NCBI GenBank assembly: GCA_014338405.1
Contig: JTDE01001009.1
Coordinates: 30,978-94,977, forward strand
Reading direction: 5' to 3'
DNA length: 64,000 nucleotides
Origin: Paragonimus skrjabini miyazakii
Lineage: Eukaryota > Platyhelminthes > Trematoda > Plagiorchiida > Troglotrematidae
Below the pieces are notes generated by a model that did no database searches, was not told where the DNA came from, and saw only the letters and a program-made list of their open reading frames with translations. Made by a program: the position numbers and the translations under genes. How positions within the stretch are numbered: the first letter of the stretch is position 1; every line of letters begins with the position of its first letter. This document shows positions 1-12,295 of the stretch, one piece after another.

Positions 1-1069
1 AACATTTTCATGGGTCATTTTCAGGACTGTGACCTAATTCATATCCACTATCTCTCTGACGGATTTGATCACTGATCAGTATCGACATGAACGTCTTCAG
101 CAGAAAAAACTCAGACGAGTATACAGGCTTGCAATGAAAATTGTTATACCGTCATTTAACGTAACTAAGAAGAACGCTTACACAAGGGTAGAACTGCTTA
201 TTCATTCATAATAATGTGAAACTGCTGCGCGTGATTAAAAAGCAAGACCTTAAAGCAAGTAGGAAATAAACAACAAATTGTTGTTAAAGTAAACTGAGAC
301 AGACATTTGAAGTGATTAACATTATATACTACTAACTAGGAGCTTGTATCCGAAAACACTACGTTTTAGGCTACTGTGAAATATAAAATGAATATAAACT
401 GAAAGTATTGTAAATTTAAGCAAGAGAATGCTTGCTTCAGTTTGTATCGGATTTGCTTCATGTTTGCTGTCTCAATATATGAAGCCCACAATGTTTTTTG
501 GAAATTCCTCCGATAGGAAAGAGTTGGCCTCAAAAAGGATGTGCGATTAGTATAACTTCGAGTTTTATCTTTATGGCAGGTGAACTTGGTCAAAGGCACA
601 AACAACAGTGAATACCTCATTCAATTAGTTTTGAAAATCCACCATCGATTTAAATTGGGTTTGCATCCTATTAGGAGATTTGGTCGAAAAGTTTACATTC
701 ACTCTTTAACTTTCTCATCTTGTTTATCCAAACCTAGACGAGCGAGGCTACGCATTTTTGAAAGTCAATCGTATTCATAGTTTCAAAGAATGCTGCACGA
801 GTTGAAAAGATCTTTGCTTATGTGCCTCTATCTCTGTGTTGGTCGGTGAAAAATCGTGTTGAACGGTTTCCAAGTGTAAATAAAAAATGAATGGAACTAA
901 GTAAGAGGTAAGTTTAATGAAGTTGCTGCTTGCGGTTAGTTCAACCACAAATACTGAGGCATACTGAAATAAAATCTAGTCGGACGTAGGTGGTTGATAA
1001 TCTGTGAGATTAAGCTATTGTAGCGATTAGGGATTTGCGGTACCCGTTGCCTCCCGCGTATACTTCGAC
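1..1069. other. No recognisable feature
   Basis: AT-rich sequence with only short chance reading frames. No splice-bounded exon, repeat or RNA motif was recognised before the retroelement that starts near 1070. Confidence 0.5.
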
Positions 1070-2420
1070 CGCGTAACATTTTAGAACTCAACTAATTGCA
1101 CTCTGATCACAAAGTTAGGCAATTTGTTCCACTGTGAACAGATCCTGTGGACAAAATAGTTTTGTCTGTAATGTTATCTGCCTGTTCCATAACTCAGATT
1201 TAGCAGGTGACATTAAATTTAAGTCATTAGTTGGTGAAAGATTTGCCAATGGATGATCCGGAATGTGGAGTAATCTATAGGTAAGAATTAGACCACCTGG
1301 AAAATATCTGTAATTTTGTTGACATTTGATCTAATTCTGTCGGTCTTTCCAGGCAAAAGGTTATCCTGATCGCTCAGTTTTTTAGTGGCCAACCTCAGGA
1401 CACTTTCGTGAATTACCAAATGTGTACTTAAAATTGGGCGACAGGCCTGTAAGTTTGTTTTCCGGTGTGGGCGGAGTATGGGGGTGATCGTGATTGGAAA
1501 CCCTTCAGGGTGACAGGTTTTATAGTCTTCTTAGAAGATTAAGGTTTTTTGTGCTCTTTTAGCCATGGCAGAAGAATTCGTGGAGAGATTTACACCATCT
1601 GCCACCATGGTTCCTACGTCTGGTCCGTACGGGCATCTTGTGACGCCAAGGCAAAATTTGGTGCAATGTTGATGGCTAATGTACACGACTTTACTGTTGT
1701 TGACATCAAACGGCAAACAATTTTCCTGGACCAATGTAAATTCGCCACATATTTCTGGTACCCTAGAAGTCACCAGAACTTTGTGTCATCGGTGTAGAGC
1801 AGCATCGGCGATTTGAATATGTATGGTAATTAAAGAACAAAAATGATTGATAATAGCGGTCCTGAGATTGATCTTTGCAAGGCGCCGCTATTGGTGTGAA
1901 ACAAATCGGATAGCTCTTCCCTCATTTTGATGTTGAACTTACGTCCAGTTGCACACTCCTCTAGACACGAGAGTAGGCGCTGAACATACCCATAACTATT
2001 CAATTTCTGAAACAACATGAAATGATCAACCATGATATAGGCTTCGGAACAATCAAGATAAACGATGTTCGTGGCCAGTTCTGCATCGGTGATCTTCATC
2101 GTAACATCTAAAGCAATCAGCAGAGTCGTGACGCGTGAGTATCCTTTACACAAGTCATGCTACTCCCCGAGGATCGGGTGGAGTTCTTCAACCTGTGGCC
2201 CGAAGCGATCCACCTGATAGTCTCTTCAATAGTTTGGACACCACTGAAATCAACGCTACTGACCAAAGTTACCCGCAAATTTTGAGCTGTTTTCTGGCTT
2301 TCGGCAGACGATCGGATGGTAAGGAGCGATTGAAAAGCAAAATGAATGGTTCTGCCAGGTCCACAGCTCAGTTATGAAAGACAGCGGCAAACATTTTCAA
2401 TTTTGTAAACAGACTAATCC
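1070..2420 (-). mobile_element. Degenerate CR1/Jockey-type non-LTR retrotransposon (reverse transcriptase domain)
   Basis: Read on the minus strand, this is the second half of a non-LTR reverse transcriptase, recognisable although broken by frameshifts and stops. From the N-terminal side, about 2400-2290 resembles the family's LAEPxxxLFNxSL...LPK region. About 2285-2220 reads VTLVSSVDF...TIEETIR. Positions 2153-1830 carry the best-preserved block, with IALD, YLDCSEAY (catalytic box, normally YLDFSKAF), LLSCLEE, a GRKF turn and SGALQRSISGPLL (normally SGVPQGSVLGPLL). A second catalytic box, LLYTDDTKFW, lies near 1788-1805. The thumb region with LPFDVNNSKV and AKRAQKTL is at 1773-1531. The C-terminal WNKLPNFVIRVQ block is near 1090-1140. 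The WNxLP ending is typical of CR1/Jockey-clade elements. The endonuclease domain and any 3' repeat were not found. The element is inactive. The clade is a family-level judgement. Confidence 0.85.
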
Positions 2421-5400
2421 AGACTGACTCGCATACATAAACTAACTGACGAACTTTATTCCACAGATATAGTCACCAAGGCTTCTCAATTTGCTCATCT
2501 GACCGGATTAATACTAATTAACAGAAAAACACGAACCACAAGAGAGTGATGATAGCAATGTGTATTAGGTGAATTCTTATGCTGACAACTAGTTTACATT
2601 ACAAAAGGCAAAGATTCATTGTTGACTGGGCTTTAAATTGAAAACTTGTCGCCAAAAACAAATCAATGCTTTTCAAATTCATCTAATATTTTCAAGTTTC
2701 TCAGTCAGTTTTGTAAAGTGGAATGAAATTAGAAAAAAGTCGGAACGCTGAAATGAATACGACATGTAACTTTGAGCAGTACTCATCAAAGTTACTTATG
2801 TTTAATACACTGCTATAAACGCCAAGCTTCGCATCAGAGCATTGTTATTATATTTTCCAACTCGATATTACATTATAAAGCTTCAGTGCTCCAAAGCACT
2901 CACGCAAGCGAATGTTTGTATCTGTACATCTGGAATATTTTGTGAACAAGTTTACAATTTTTTTTGTAAACTAAGGGACATCTGTTTTTAAAGCTATCTC
3001 AACCAAGTTGTTATCGCTATAATTTCATCTATGCTGAGAAATCTAATATAGCGAAATATTTTTCGATATTCTCTATAATACTTTGCTGATTTCTGCTAGT
3101 GATCACAATAACAGACAACACGATTCCTTTCCCTTGATAAATATGCTAAAGTCTCCAAATTCACACATGCATTACATCCAGCTGGCGACTCCTGTTTCAT
3201 ATGAGACAGATATTGTCAGCTTACTTCGTATTTTTGTGAGTTGATTGTTGAAATGCTAGTCATACAAATTACAAGACACTATATGACCACGCAGGCACTA
3301 GGGTGCATAGGAACATCTTCCAGCGGAAAGATAGGGGACTGCGTTATCAATAAAAGTATAAACAAGTCGGTTTTCAGTCTTTCTTTGTCTAATATAAATG
3401 GTTTACTTAAAGTTCATTGTGAAAAGATGACTAAGTGTGAAACAAATGGGTTGGCGAACATCGTCATCAGTGTTAATCCGTCGAACCATGAACAGAGGAT
3501 GCAATACTAATAACCATGTTATTCAGTTGTAAATGAAAAAAAATATTAAGTTCCAAGTAGTAGTATACGTCACAAAAGTCAATTTTCTTGCTTCTCTCAA
3601 ACGGCTTTTCGATTAATCATGAGTATTTTGCTCACTAGTATTGTGATATGCTATTGCGGGCAGATACGAATGTTTTCGGTCCGTCTCACAGTTACTTCAG
3701 AAGTGTGAGGACAAGGCTCACAGATAGGTTCAACTAGCAGAAGGAATTACAGAGTAAGAGAATAAAAGACCAATATTTGTTGTATACTTCTGAAGACTCC
3801 TATTACGAAGACGAACACTATAAGAAGAGATAACTTATGAAATCTTCACTCACCTTCTGTTCAGGTGCAAAACAGAAAAAAACAATATTGTTTTTTCAAG
3901 AAGGCATACTGCTACGTGGCGGAAGCGTTAAACTTTTGGTAAGATATCTTTAAAACATTTCGCGAAAATCAACCATTCAGGGGTCTTCTGATTAAGCGGG
4001 AATTATCCGTGGGCAGTTTGCTAAGTTCAGTCGAATGGGCTGGAGAGAAAATGAAAATGCCGCAATATGAGCCAGAACTTAAAACTAGGTCTTTTATTCA
4101 TTGCAATACTTATACTAACACTTCTGACGGACTAACGCAGTATATTGCTGATGCAAACTTAATCCTCTCGTCATTAATCTAGTGATTGGAAACATTCACT
4201 ACGGTTTGTTTATTGTAGACAATGAAGCAAACAAAATATCGACGTTTATATTTGAGACAAGAAGATAGAGTTTAGCAGAAATTTATAACAAATGCAAAAA
4301 ACGGGGAGCGTCGGTAGCAATCAAACCTAGACGTTGAGTTTACCATCTCTTACTTGGGAGTAAATCCTACACAAATGAAGTAATCGTCAATGAAATCAGA
4401 GTAAGCCTGCATAATATTAAATGAACCTCTGATATTTCCAGGTTTTATGTTTTCTGTATTCATATCTGCAGAAGGTGGGCAATGGTTTATTTAGTCGGTT
4501 CATTGTATATCTTACTAATAAGGTGTAATTTACATATACATTTGGTGGTCACATTCAGCATTGATTTTACCATCACAAGACTAATTGCATTGGATTTGTG
4601 TAAAAATCGAGCTAAGTAATTAATTACACAAAAAGGCTGGATTGTAAGCAATCAGCTGAATGTCATTATCTGGGTCTAGGTGAGAGTGTAAAAACTACAG
4701 TCTGAACTATTCAAAACAAGTCGACTTGATTAATTAGTTAGGTTTTTGGAAGCGCACTTATTTATTTGTGTTAAAACACAATTGTAAGGTGTGCGTCGTA
4801 TACTGCAGTGAATGTCCTCAGAGTTCATCAGAATGGTGACAACACAATTTGAAAGTAAGGCATCTTGGAACTTTTATTTTTAGATTAAGTGAAATCCTCA
4901 TTTTTACGTGATTAGTAAACGACCCTCATGTATATTTACTGTGTACTATTTAATCCTCTTTTTCGAAAGAGAATCAGTGACCAAAATTGGCTCAAAATTG
5001 CCAACAGGTTTATCGAATTTTGCATGAGTTTTAGTCGGTATCCTATCGTAACCTCATTATTTAAACGTTGGTTTAATTAGAGGTAACCATCTACTAGACT
5101 ACATAAAAGTACTTCATTCTGGCTGACTGACATAAACAACTTTGGACGCGATCACTGTTACATTCATTCTAATCACCCTATCAGCATGAAAGCTATCTTT
5201 CAGGTCGTATATCGAGCTCCCTGTAATCAGTCTAAGATGGTAGTCAAATTATTCGATTCCGACAGACTAGTCTAGTAAGTGGTTGTGTCCGTAGTGACTT
5301 GTTCACCTATATATGATATAGATTGCCCATAAAATTTACTTGCAAATTCAAACGTTTATTGTGTGGAGCAAAATAACAGTAAGCTGCAATTGCCTCATCT

Positions 5401-8400
5401 TTTAGGAGTGATATGAAACGGCACCGGATACACCTCCATGGCAATCAAGGTTACTGTTGAAATTAGGAAATGGTGGAAAAATGCGCAGAAATCTGTAAAC
5501 CACTAGGTCATTAGGAACCAGTATTTATCATCAAGAGCAAAAGGGAAGTGTTTGTAGGCCAGTGATCTAAATAATACTTGCTGTTAGCAAGAAAGAACAG
5601 GGGAAATGAATATAGAAATGACTATTCCGAGGATTGTTCAGTCATAAGAGATTCGTTTGCTGCTTATTTGTGAAAGATTGTAGCAAACTGGCGTAAACTA
5701 ACTTACAAAATTTTCGTGATCACAAGCTTTAGTGGGGCATTCACTGAGTAGGAAAAGGCTGCTCATCGGAAAATAAGGTGCCAGTTGTCTTAGATGAAGA
5801 TCTTGTGCGACCGGTATAGATGAATCAATTGAGAAGCTACGCTGTTATGATAATCGAGGTTTATTACAAGTATTGCAGGACCAAACCAAAACTGATAAAC
5901 TGATCAATTGTACTTGGGTTTTAGTTTCCAAAAATATTCCAGAAACACTTGCTGACGAGAGATTCAAAATCAGTCATTAAACATAACGTTTCCTGTTTAA
6001 CGGATAGTTGACTATGCGTTCGGATAAATTGTTCACTACTCCTACTAAATATTGGTGCAGCTTTGTTTCTCTCGGATATAACTGATTAACACAAGTATTC
6101 TATAAAATAATCATATTTCATAGGATTTTAGTGGTTCACGAGTTATAGAAGCGAGGAGATAACTATGTTCCTGCAGATAAATTGGATCCACCTGGAAATG
6201 ATGAACCAAACTATGGAGGGATTGGTCAATACATCGAGGGAAACAGTCTATGGGATAAATACAAAACGTGCTGTTATGCTTGGTATGTGCACCATCTGAA
6301 TTTTTCATCGTGCTGGCCAATACATCTTACAACGTTCTACGCTGTGTCGTAATGCTTCTCTGCACGATTATGTCCTAGTCAATCACTTTTTGCGGCTTTC
6401 TTCACAAACTGACTTCATATATTTGGAGATAAGCTGAATTGAATCAAAGTTTGTTAGATAAGAAAATATCTTATGAGGTTTACAAGAACAACAAAGACAA
6501 GGAAAATACTTTTGTTTCATATGGATATGTGTCGGTGTACAAAACATGCGTACTTAAATAGTTTCTCGTATTGGGTTGGCAGCATTATAAACACCCTGCC
6601 GTCTGCTGTAAGCGACCTATGGAAGAAGATTGGAGGTTTACTTCAATCTTTCATATTTGGCTAGTATTGGGCATAAAACATTCTATTTTTGGTATCAGTT
6701 TGTCAGCACCATACATGAAAACTGTTGAAAAGGTGCTTTTCCTAATGCTAATCCGTTCGCTTCTCTTGTTTGAAGACTAGTTGGTACAGGAATCGTAAGT
6801 AAATGAAGAATCATAACTGGTTGAAAGCGTTCACGAATTAAGGTCTTTAGTATTCTGCCTGACACAAGGCGGTTCATAGCCATCAGTTGTGATAGAAGAA
6901 TAATACAGTAAAGTTAACTTATCTGTCCATTTGTTGTTCTTTGTAAACGTAGTATCTTTATGAAGTAGCATGCCCTCTGACTGAATGTCTGGTTTTGTTA
7001 ATAAAATCTTCTGCGTTACATAACGTGCAATGTTATGTGTGGGTTTTTCATGCACAAGTGGTAAAGTTTGATATTTTTCGACAAGATTAATTCAAAACTC
7101 TTCAACAATGAAAACATAAAACTGACTTAGTTATCCTGAATTGAATGACCGTACATATCAGCCTACTATTTTATTAAGCCACTTCGACCCTATAAAAACA
7201 ATTGCTGTCCTATAGTCTTAGAGCAACGTTTAGTTAAAACTCTCTTCCGTAGAAGACGTTTGGTGCAAGTCTGATCGATTCTCCGAATTTTGCCTATAAA
7301 CCTTCAAGATTTTGAGCTTTGCCTAACTAAGATAATGGTATGGCAAGACAGAAAGTTAAACTGGCGATCCTGCATGATTACTATAGGGGAAGCGAAATGC
7401 ACAATATCTGCTGGTCGAAAAAGTCACAATCTCAGTTGATTTGCTAGAAATGAATCCAGCTGTAAAGTTTATTGCCTACTCGACTGGAAGGTTTTGTTGT
7501 ACGGAGTGATTTCCGTCAAATAGAGTACGCTGCAAGAAAGTACCAAAAATGAAGCATTTTGAGATATCCAGATAGCTCTACCTCTCAAACAAATGTGTTT
7601 CACCAGTATTGGGATTGTTATACTTCATGCAATCGGTCTTGGACCATTTTTTGTTATTCAATTTGTGAAAGCTTAATACGTGATATAATTTTATGTGTGA
7701 GTGGAATACTGTGAAATTTATGCCCGGTTCTGCGTCTTTAAATTCAGTTGGACTCTGCTGCTACAGACTAGTAGGTAACTTCATCTTTTTATGCCACGGA
7801 TGCTTCAACTGATCGACTAAGTTTCAAGAAGAGCGACCTCTGTACCATAGGAAACTAGGAACTAGGTTACGCAACAAATAATTTAGAAGAGTTCAGAAAG
7901 AACGTCCCGTCACTGCTGCCAGGTAGGAGACACATTTTGCAGCAGGCCAAGTTGAATTGCCCTGTCCATTGCTTACTACTGAAGTACCCGTATCCACTCA
8001 ATTGAGGATGTAAAATAGGACCGTGGAAAAGAATCCACCGAAAAAGATGAGTCCTCAACAAATACAAAGTTGTTCCAGTTAATTATTCAAACAGGTTCAT
8101 TCATCCTGACAGAAAACCCTGCCAGTTGTCAAGCCGTATTTGTTTCCAGCATGGTTTTCATGCGTGCGCAAGATGAAGACCACCCATGACAAACGAATGA
8201 AGATTTTTACGATAGACGTCAGATTGTATTTCATCAGTCCTATGCCACACTGTAGTTTGTTATGTGTAACTGTTAAGTGATAACAATTAATTATCTTTCT
8301 GACCTACCTTTACGACATTGGAACGGCTAAATTTAGTAACTTCAAACAAGATTATAGCTTAGTAAGAGACTGTTGTCTACTGTATATCATAGACACAGGC

Positions 8401-9364
8401 ACATCTTATTGAAATTATTTAAAGTAGTATCTTAAATGGTGTAGATGTTTGAGGTAAGTGACCAACAAGAGTGACTACCGGCATTTATTGGTTACTCAAT
8501 GAACTGTAGACATTCGATGACAGTACTATCCTCATCGATAGAATTAATTGTACGCGTGGTTACCCACCCCAGTCTGCCTCTTCTAATTAACATGAATAAT
8601 GATTACAGGGATAATTTCTTAGCTTCTAAATTTTGGAAAGGTGGTTTACTGTACATCCATAACGCTTCAGTCTGGAGTTAAAAATCCCAGATTGTATTGT
8701 AGCAACATTGGCTGAGATGTGCCGAAATTTGACTAATCGGTACATAAAAACGAGTTAACTCCAGTGTTTTATGTGTTACCATTCTGAAACAGTCCTGCGT
8801 TTCACTAAGTGCAGGTGTAATTTTACCTGCCACCCAGTCACGTTTTGCAACCATTGGGCCTATTGTTGCTTGGTAAGGCTACACACCGTGAAATGTAATA
8901 CTCACCATGAACGAGTGAGTATAATGAAGCGATAGTACACAGAACAAGTGAATTCACTACATCATGGAGGTAAGCAGAAAAAGTAGTATTTAGTAGATGG
9001 TGATCCGATTGCAGAAACCATTCTACCGATGATACAGACTAAATAAAACGTAGGAACAAATGTGGTAGACTACTCGGTTGATGATCTTATTTTAGATCCT
9101 AACTATCGCTGAACTTCTGATATTTTCTAATTGTACAAATCGTTCACTTGAGTTTATGAAGTCTTGCGAGTGCACTTTGGTCTGATTTTATGCAGTGCAT
9201 ACCAAAACATGTCACTGAAATCTGCGAGACATTGGTCACTTTGACTTTCTCATGACGAATTGAACTGAGGCTCAAGTACTGACACAGATATACACTCAGT
9301 TAGTTCTAGTAAGAGATATTCTGACCGACTGAAATTTTGTTTGACTACAAAATAAAAGATCATT
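2421..9364. other. Intergenic stretch without recognisable genes
   Basis: About 7 kb of AT-rich sequence. All reading frames are short (under 90 codons), low in complexity and without domain motifs. No tandem array or RNA gene was recognised. Ancient repeat fragments too diverged to read by eye may be present. Confidence 0.4.
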
Positions 9365-9640
9365 TGTAATGTGTCTTGCGGTCGAAACCAGCTAGCGCGT
9401 ACAGGCTGAATTTGAATTGTGTATCGGGGCGTGCTGTTGTGTTGTCGACGTCGTTTTAGTTTTCGTTTGTGTAAGTCGTGTGCATGGCTTACTGAGCCTT
9501 TGGCTCATACTTGTTTGTGTTGGTTCCTTTTGCAGGATTGTGGCTGGAAACCCCTACTTCGGAAGAATGCTGTCTCCCGGCGTCTCCAGGTTGTCCCTAA
9601 CGCTGGTCCGCAGGCGTAACGGACAACCAGAGTAAAGACA
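9365..9640. repeat. GC-richer repeat-like segment sharing its start with the window's last 57 bases
   Basis: This stretch is clearly richer in G, C and CpG than its surroundings. Its first 60 bases, beginning AATGTGTC and containing CGAAACCAG, a GCG-rich run and a GAATTT segment, align with bases 63944-64000, which suggests two copies of one dispersed element. The overlapping plus-strand frames at 9417-9635 show no recognisable protein. The class of element cannot be stated. The function is unknown. Confidence 0.4.
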
Positions 9641-12087
9641 GCCGGCTTGCATGTTACAGTCGTCACCCATCAACGAACATCAACATAGTCTTCAAACTTA
9701 TAGTGTTGTTGCAATCACGTTTGATATGTTTTGACATCAGCATCATCTGATCATCCATAATTGGATGGTTTTATTTGATGTGCTTGATCATACGTTTTCA
9801 ACGTGGACATTTGAACTGTAATCAGCTAATTTCCGTAATCATGGAAAGTTTCCACTTGTGCGCATTCACTTGAAAAGTACCACTCGAGCGTTTATTTTGA
9901 AAGATCACGTTATCCATAAGCTCTCGACTTCACTACGTTACACTTCAAAATTTGTTTTAACCAAGCGATCTGAAGATTGCTTCCATCGTTGAAATAACGC
10001 AAATATTTTTACGTGTACTTATTCATATATGGTAGCGCTATGCAATTCCACGTTTGATAAACTTTGTCGAAATAGTGAATAGTAGTGGTCGGCGGGAGCT
10101 ATTTTGTACATCAACAAATTGAAACATTCGGAAACATAATAGAAAAATCGTCAGTACTTGTCAGTGCAAATCAACACAACAAATAAAACACTTGACCTTC
10201 TTGTACCTTTTCAAATGTTACGAATATTTTAATGTACGTATCGAGTTTTCCTAATTATAATTAGGAGTAACATCATTCCTCCCAACGAACAAAGACCAAC
10301 TTCCAGAGCGAAAATAATCAGCATACGGTTGGAGCTACTTATAACCCATTTAGTCATCAATGTTGATAGAAATTTTGGTCGGTCCCACTGTGTGGTTCCA
10401 TCATTGTACACGGACCACGTAAGTAGTTTTGATTGTTGGGCTCACCTCGACAGGTGTTAGTAATGCAGTAATATTCTAAGAGTCAATCGTGTGTTCGACA
10501 ATGGGTTTTGCAAAAGGGCAAATTAGCTGTCACCACTTGTGCACTGGCAACTTTTCAGAAAGACGGCAGGTCAGAACAGTGCAAACAGTCTTTCAGGATA
10601 TGAATATCACAGTAATTCAGACTGGGCTCTGAACTACATCCGAGGTGAAAAACCGCCGAAGCCTTTAACAGGCAGTTTCATATCCACGAGTTATATACAG
10701 AGTGTTTCAGGTGAACATCTGAAGTAGGTAGCTAATAGAGACGAATATTTATTTCGTAGATATAGGACAGCCAGTTCATCTGGTTTCGAACATGCAATAC
10801 ATAAGCTACGTTAAATTAGATTTCCTGTACAAATGTTAATAGCATATGGAAATAACAGACGGGTATATTCCAGGTTTCACTAAATTTAATCTTTTACTGA
10901 GAAGGAGTCGACTTGATGATTTAATATATATTATATCGAGAGAAACTAGGCTTCGTTTGGATCTGAATGAGTAGATGCGCCATGTGCTCCACCCGTAGTA
11001 AATAGGGATTTAGTACGCCATTGTTTACTAAACATAACCTGGACATATTTAACCTAACTTACAAAAGTTTATGGTATAGCAGTGTGTGGGAAGACGCGTA
11101 GTAGGAAATCACAGGAACAATGCTAAGAACTTCACAGTGAATCACGGACGAGCAGATGAAAGAATTCATAATATGGAATGAATTATTCGCTGCTTAACAC
11201 TGGTGAAGCATCCGGATAACTCACTTGTTTCTCTGTGTCAGTTTAGTGGCACTAGACCTCTTGATAATTGTGGCGAACCTCACCGCGGAGAGTACTCAAA
11301 TGATTTGAGTTTAAACAGGAGTCCGCCTGGTTACCATTTTACTGCGTCCAACAAGTCTAAATCTTACTGACAAACCTTAAGGTCATCCTGACCACATGCC
11401 AGCTGTAAAAATGATGTTCAACGATGGTTGAATCTGGAACTTTCAACAACAGCTCACACAGTAATATATATCTCCATTGAAGATAAATTTGTGTTTACAA
11501 ACTGAGGGCTTTTCAAGTAGAAACACTACAAGATGGTAGCACACGTTTCCCTTCTTCCCTGGAAAAACTGAAGTACTTCTATTTTGATCGTTTCATTCCA
11601 CTGAAAAACCAGTGCTATATAGGTGTACGTGCAACAAAACAAATAGCTACATACAACCCACAAGAAAATTTCAGTTCTTGTATTTTCCGCGGTAACGAAT
11701 TAATCATAACCATGGTAGCCACATTAGCATTTGACCTTGAACTTGTTGCTTAATATTCAGTCAATGTGTTTTCTTTTAATGACATGCTAATGCTCAGTTG
11801 ACAGACATTACGATTCGTCTTACGGTCGATTTTGATGAAACCTGTTCGACTGTGTTTGCCTGAGAACCAGTTATCGAAAAAACATATTGTTGTCATCAAT
11901 TTTAAGTTGATATACTTCCGTGCAACCTTCGTTATACAATTAGGATGATTCGACTCCTATTTCAGTTAGGTAAGCGCTCATTTGAAGACTGAATATAGCA
12001 CATTCTGACGAAACTAATCACAATTTCCTGATAGTTGTGAACAGTGGTGATGTTGGTCGTACCTTGGATTAGTGGCTTTGGTATTCG
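9641..12087. other. Intergenic stretch without recognisable genes
   Basis: AT-rich, with only chance-length reading frames. No repeat or RNA motif was recognised. Confidence 0.4.
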
Positions 12088-12295
12088 TATGTCCGGCAAG
12101 CTTAGCATTTAGGTTGCAAACGTTTCATCACCAAGCGAGGTGACACCGTCAGTGCGTAAGTTTTTCCACGCTCAGAACCTATACGCTCCAAATATTATAC
12201 CAAACTTCACGCTGAACACTATAGGCTGAAACATCTATGCACCTCGCTTGATGATAAAATGTTTGTAACTTGAATGCCAAGCTCGCTGAACATAC
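12088..12295. repeat. Inverted repeat, 55 bp arms around a 97 bp spacer
   Basis: The arm at 12088-12142 is the reverse complement of 12240-12295 at roughly 82% identity by hand alignment. All ten mismatches counted are transitions. Read on the minus strand, the left arm contains CACCTCGCTTGG followed by GATGAAACG, and just outside it is CTGACGG, so the left arm weakly resembles a decayed hammerhead-like or retroelement 3'-end hairpin. Two oppositely oriented copies of a retroelement tail, or the end of a foldback element, would explain it. No coding sequence is associated with it. Confidence 0.6.
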
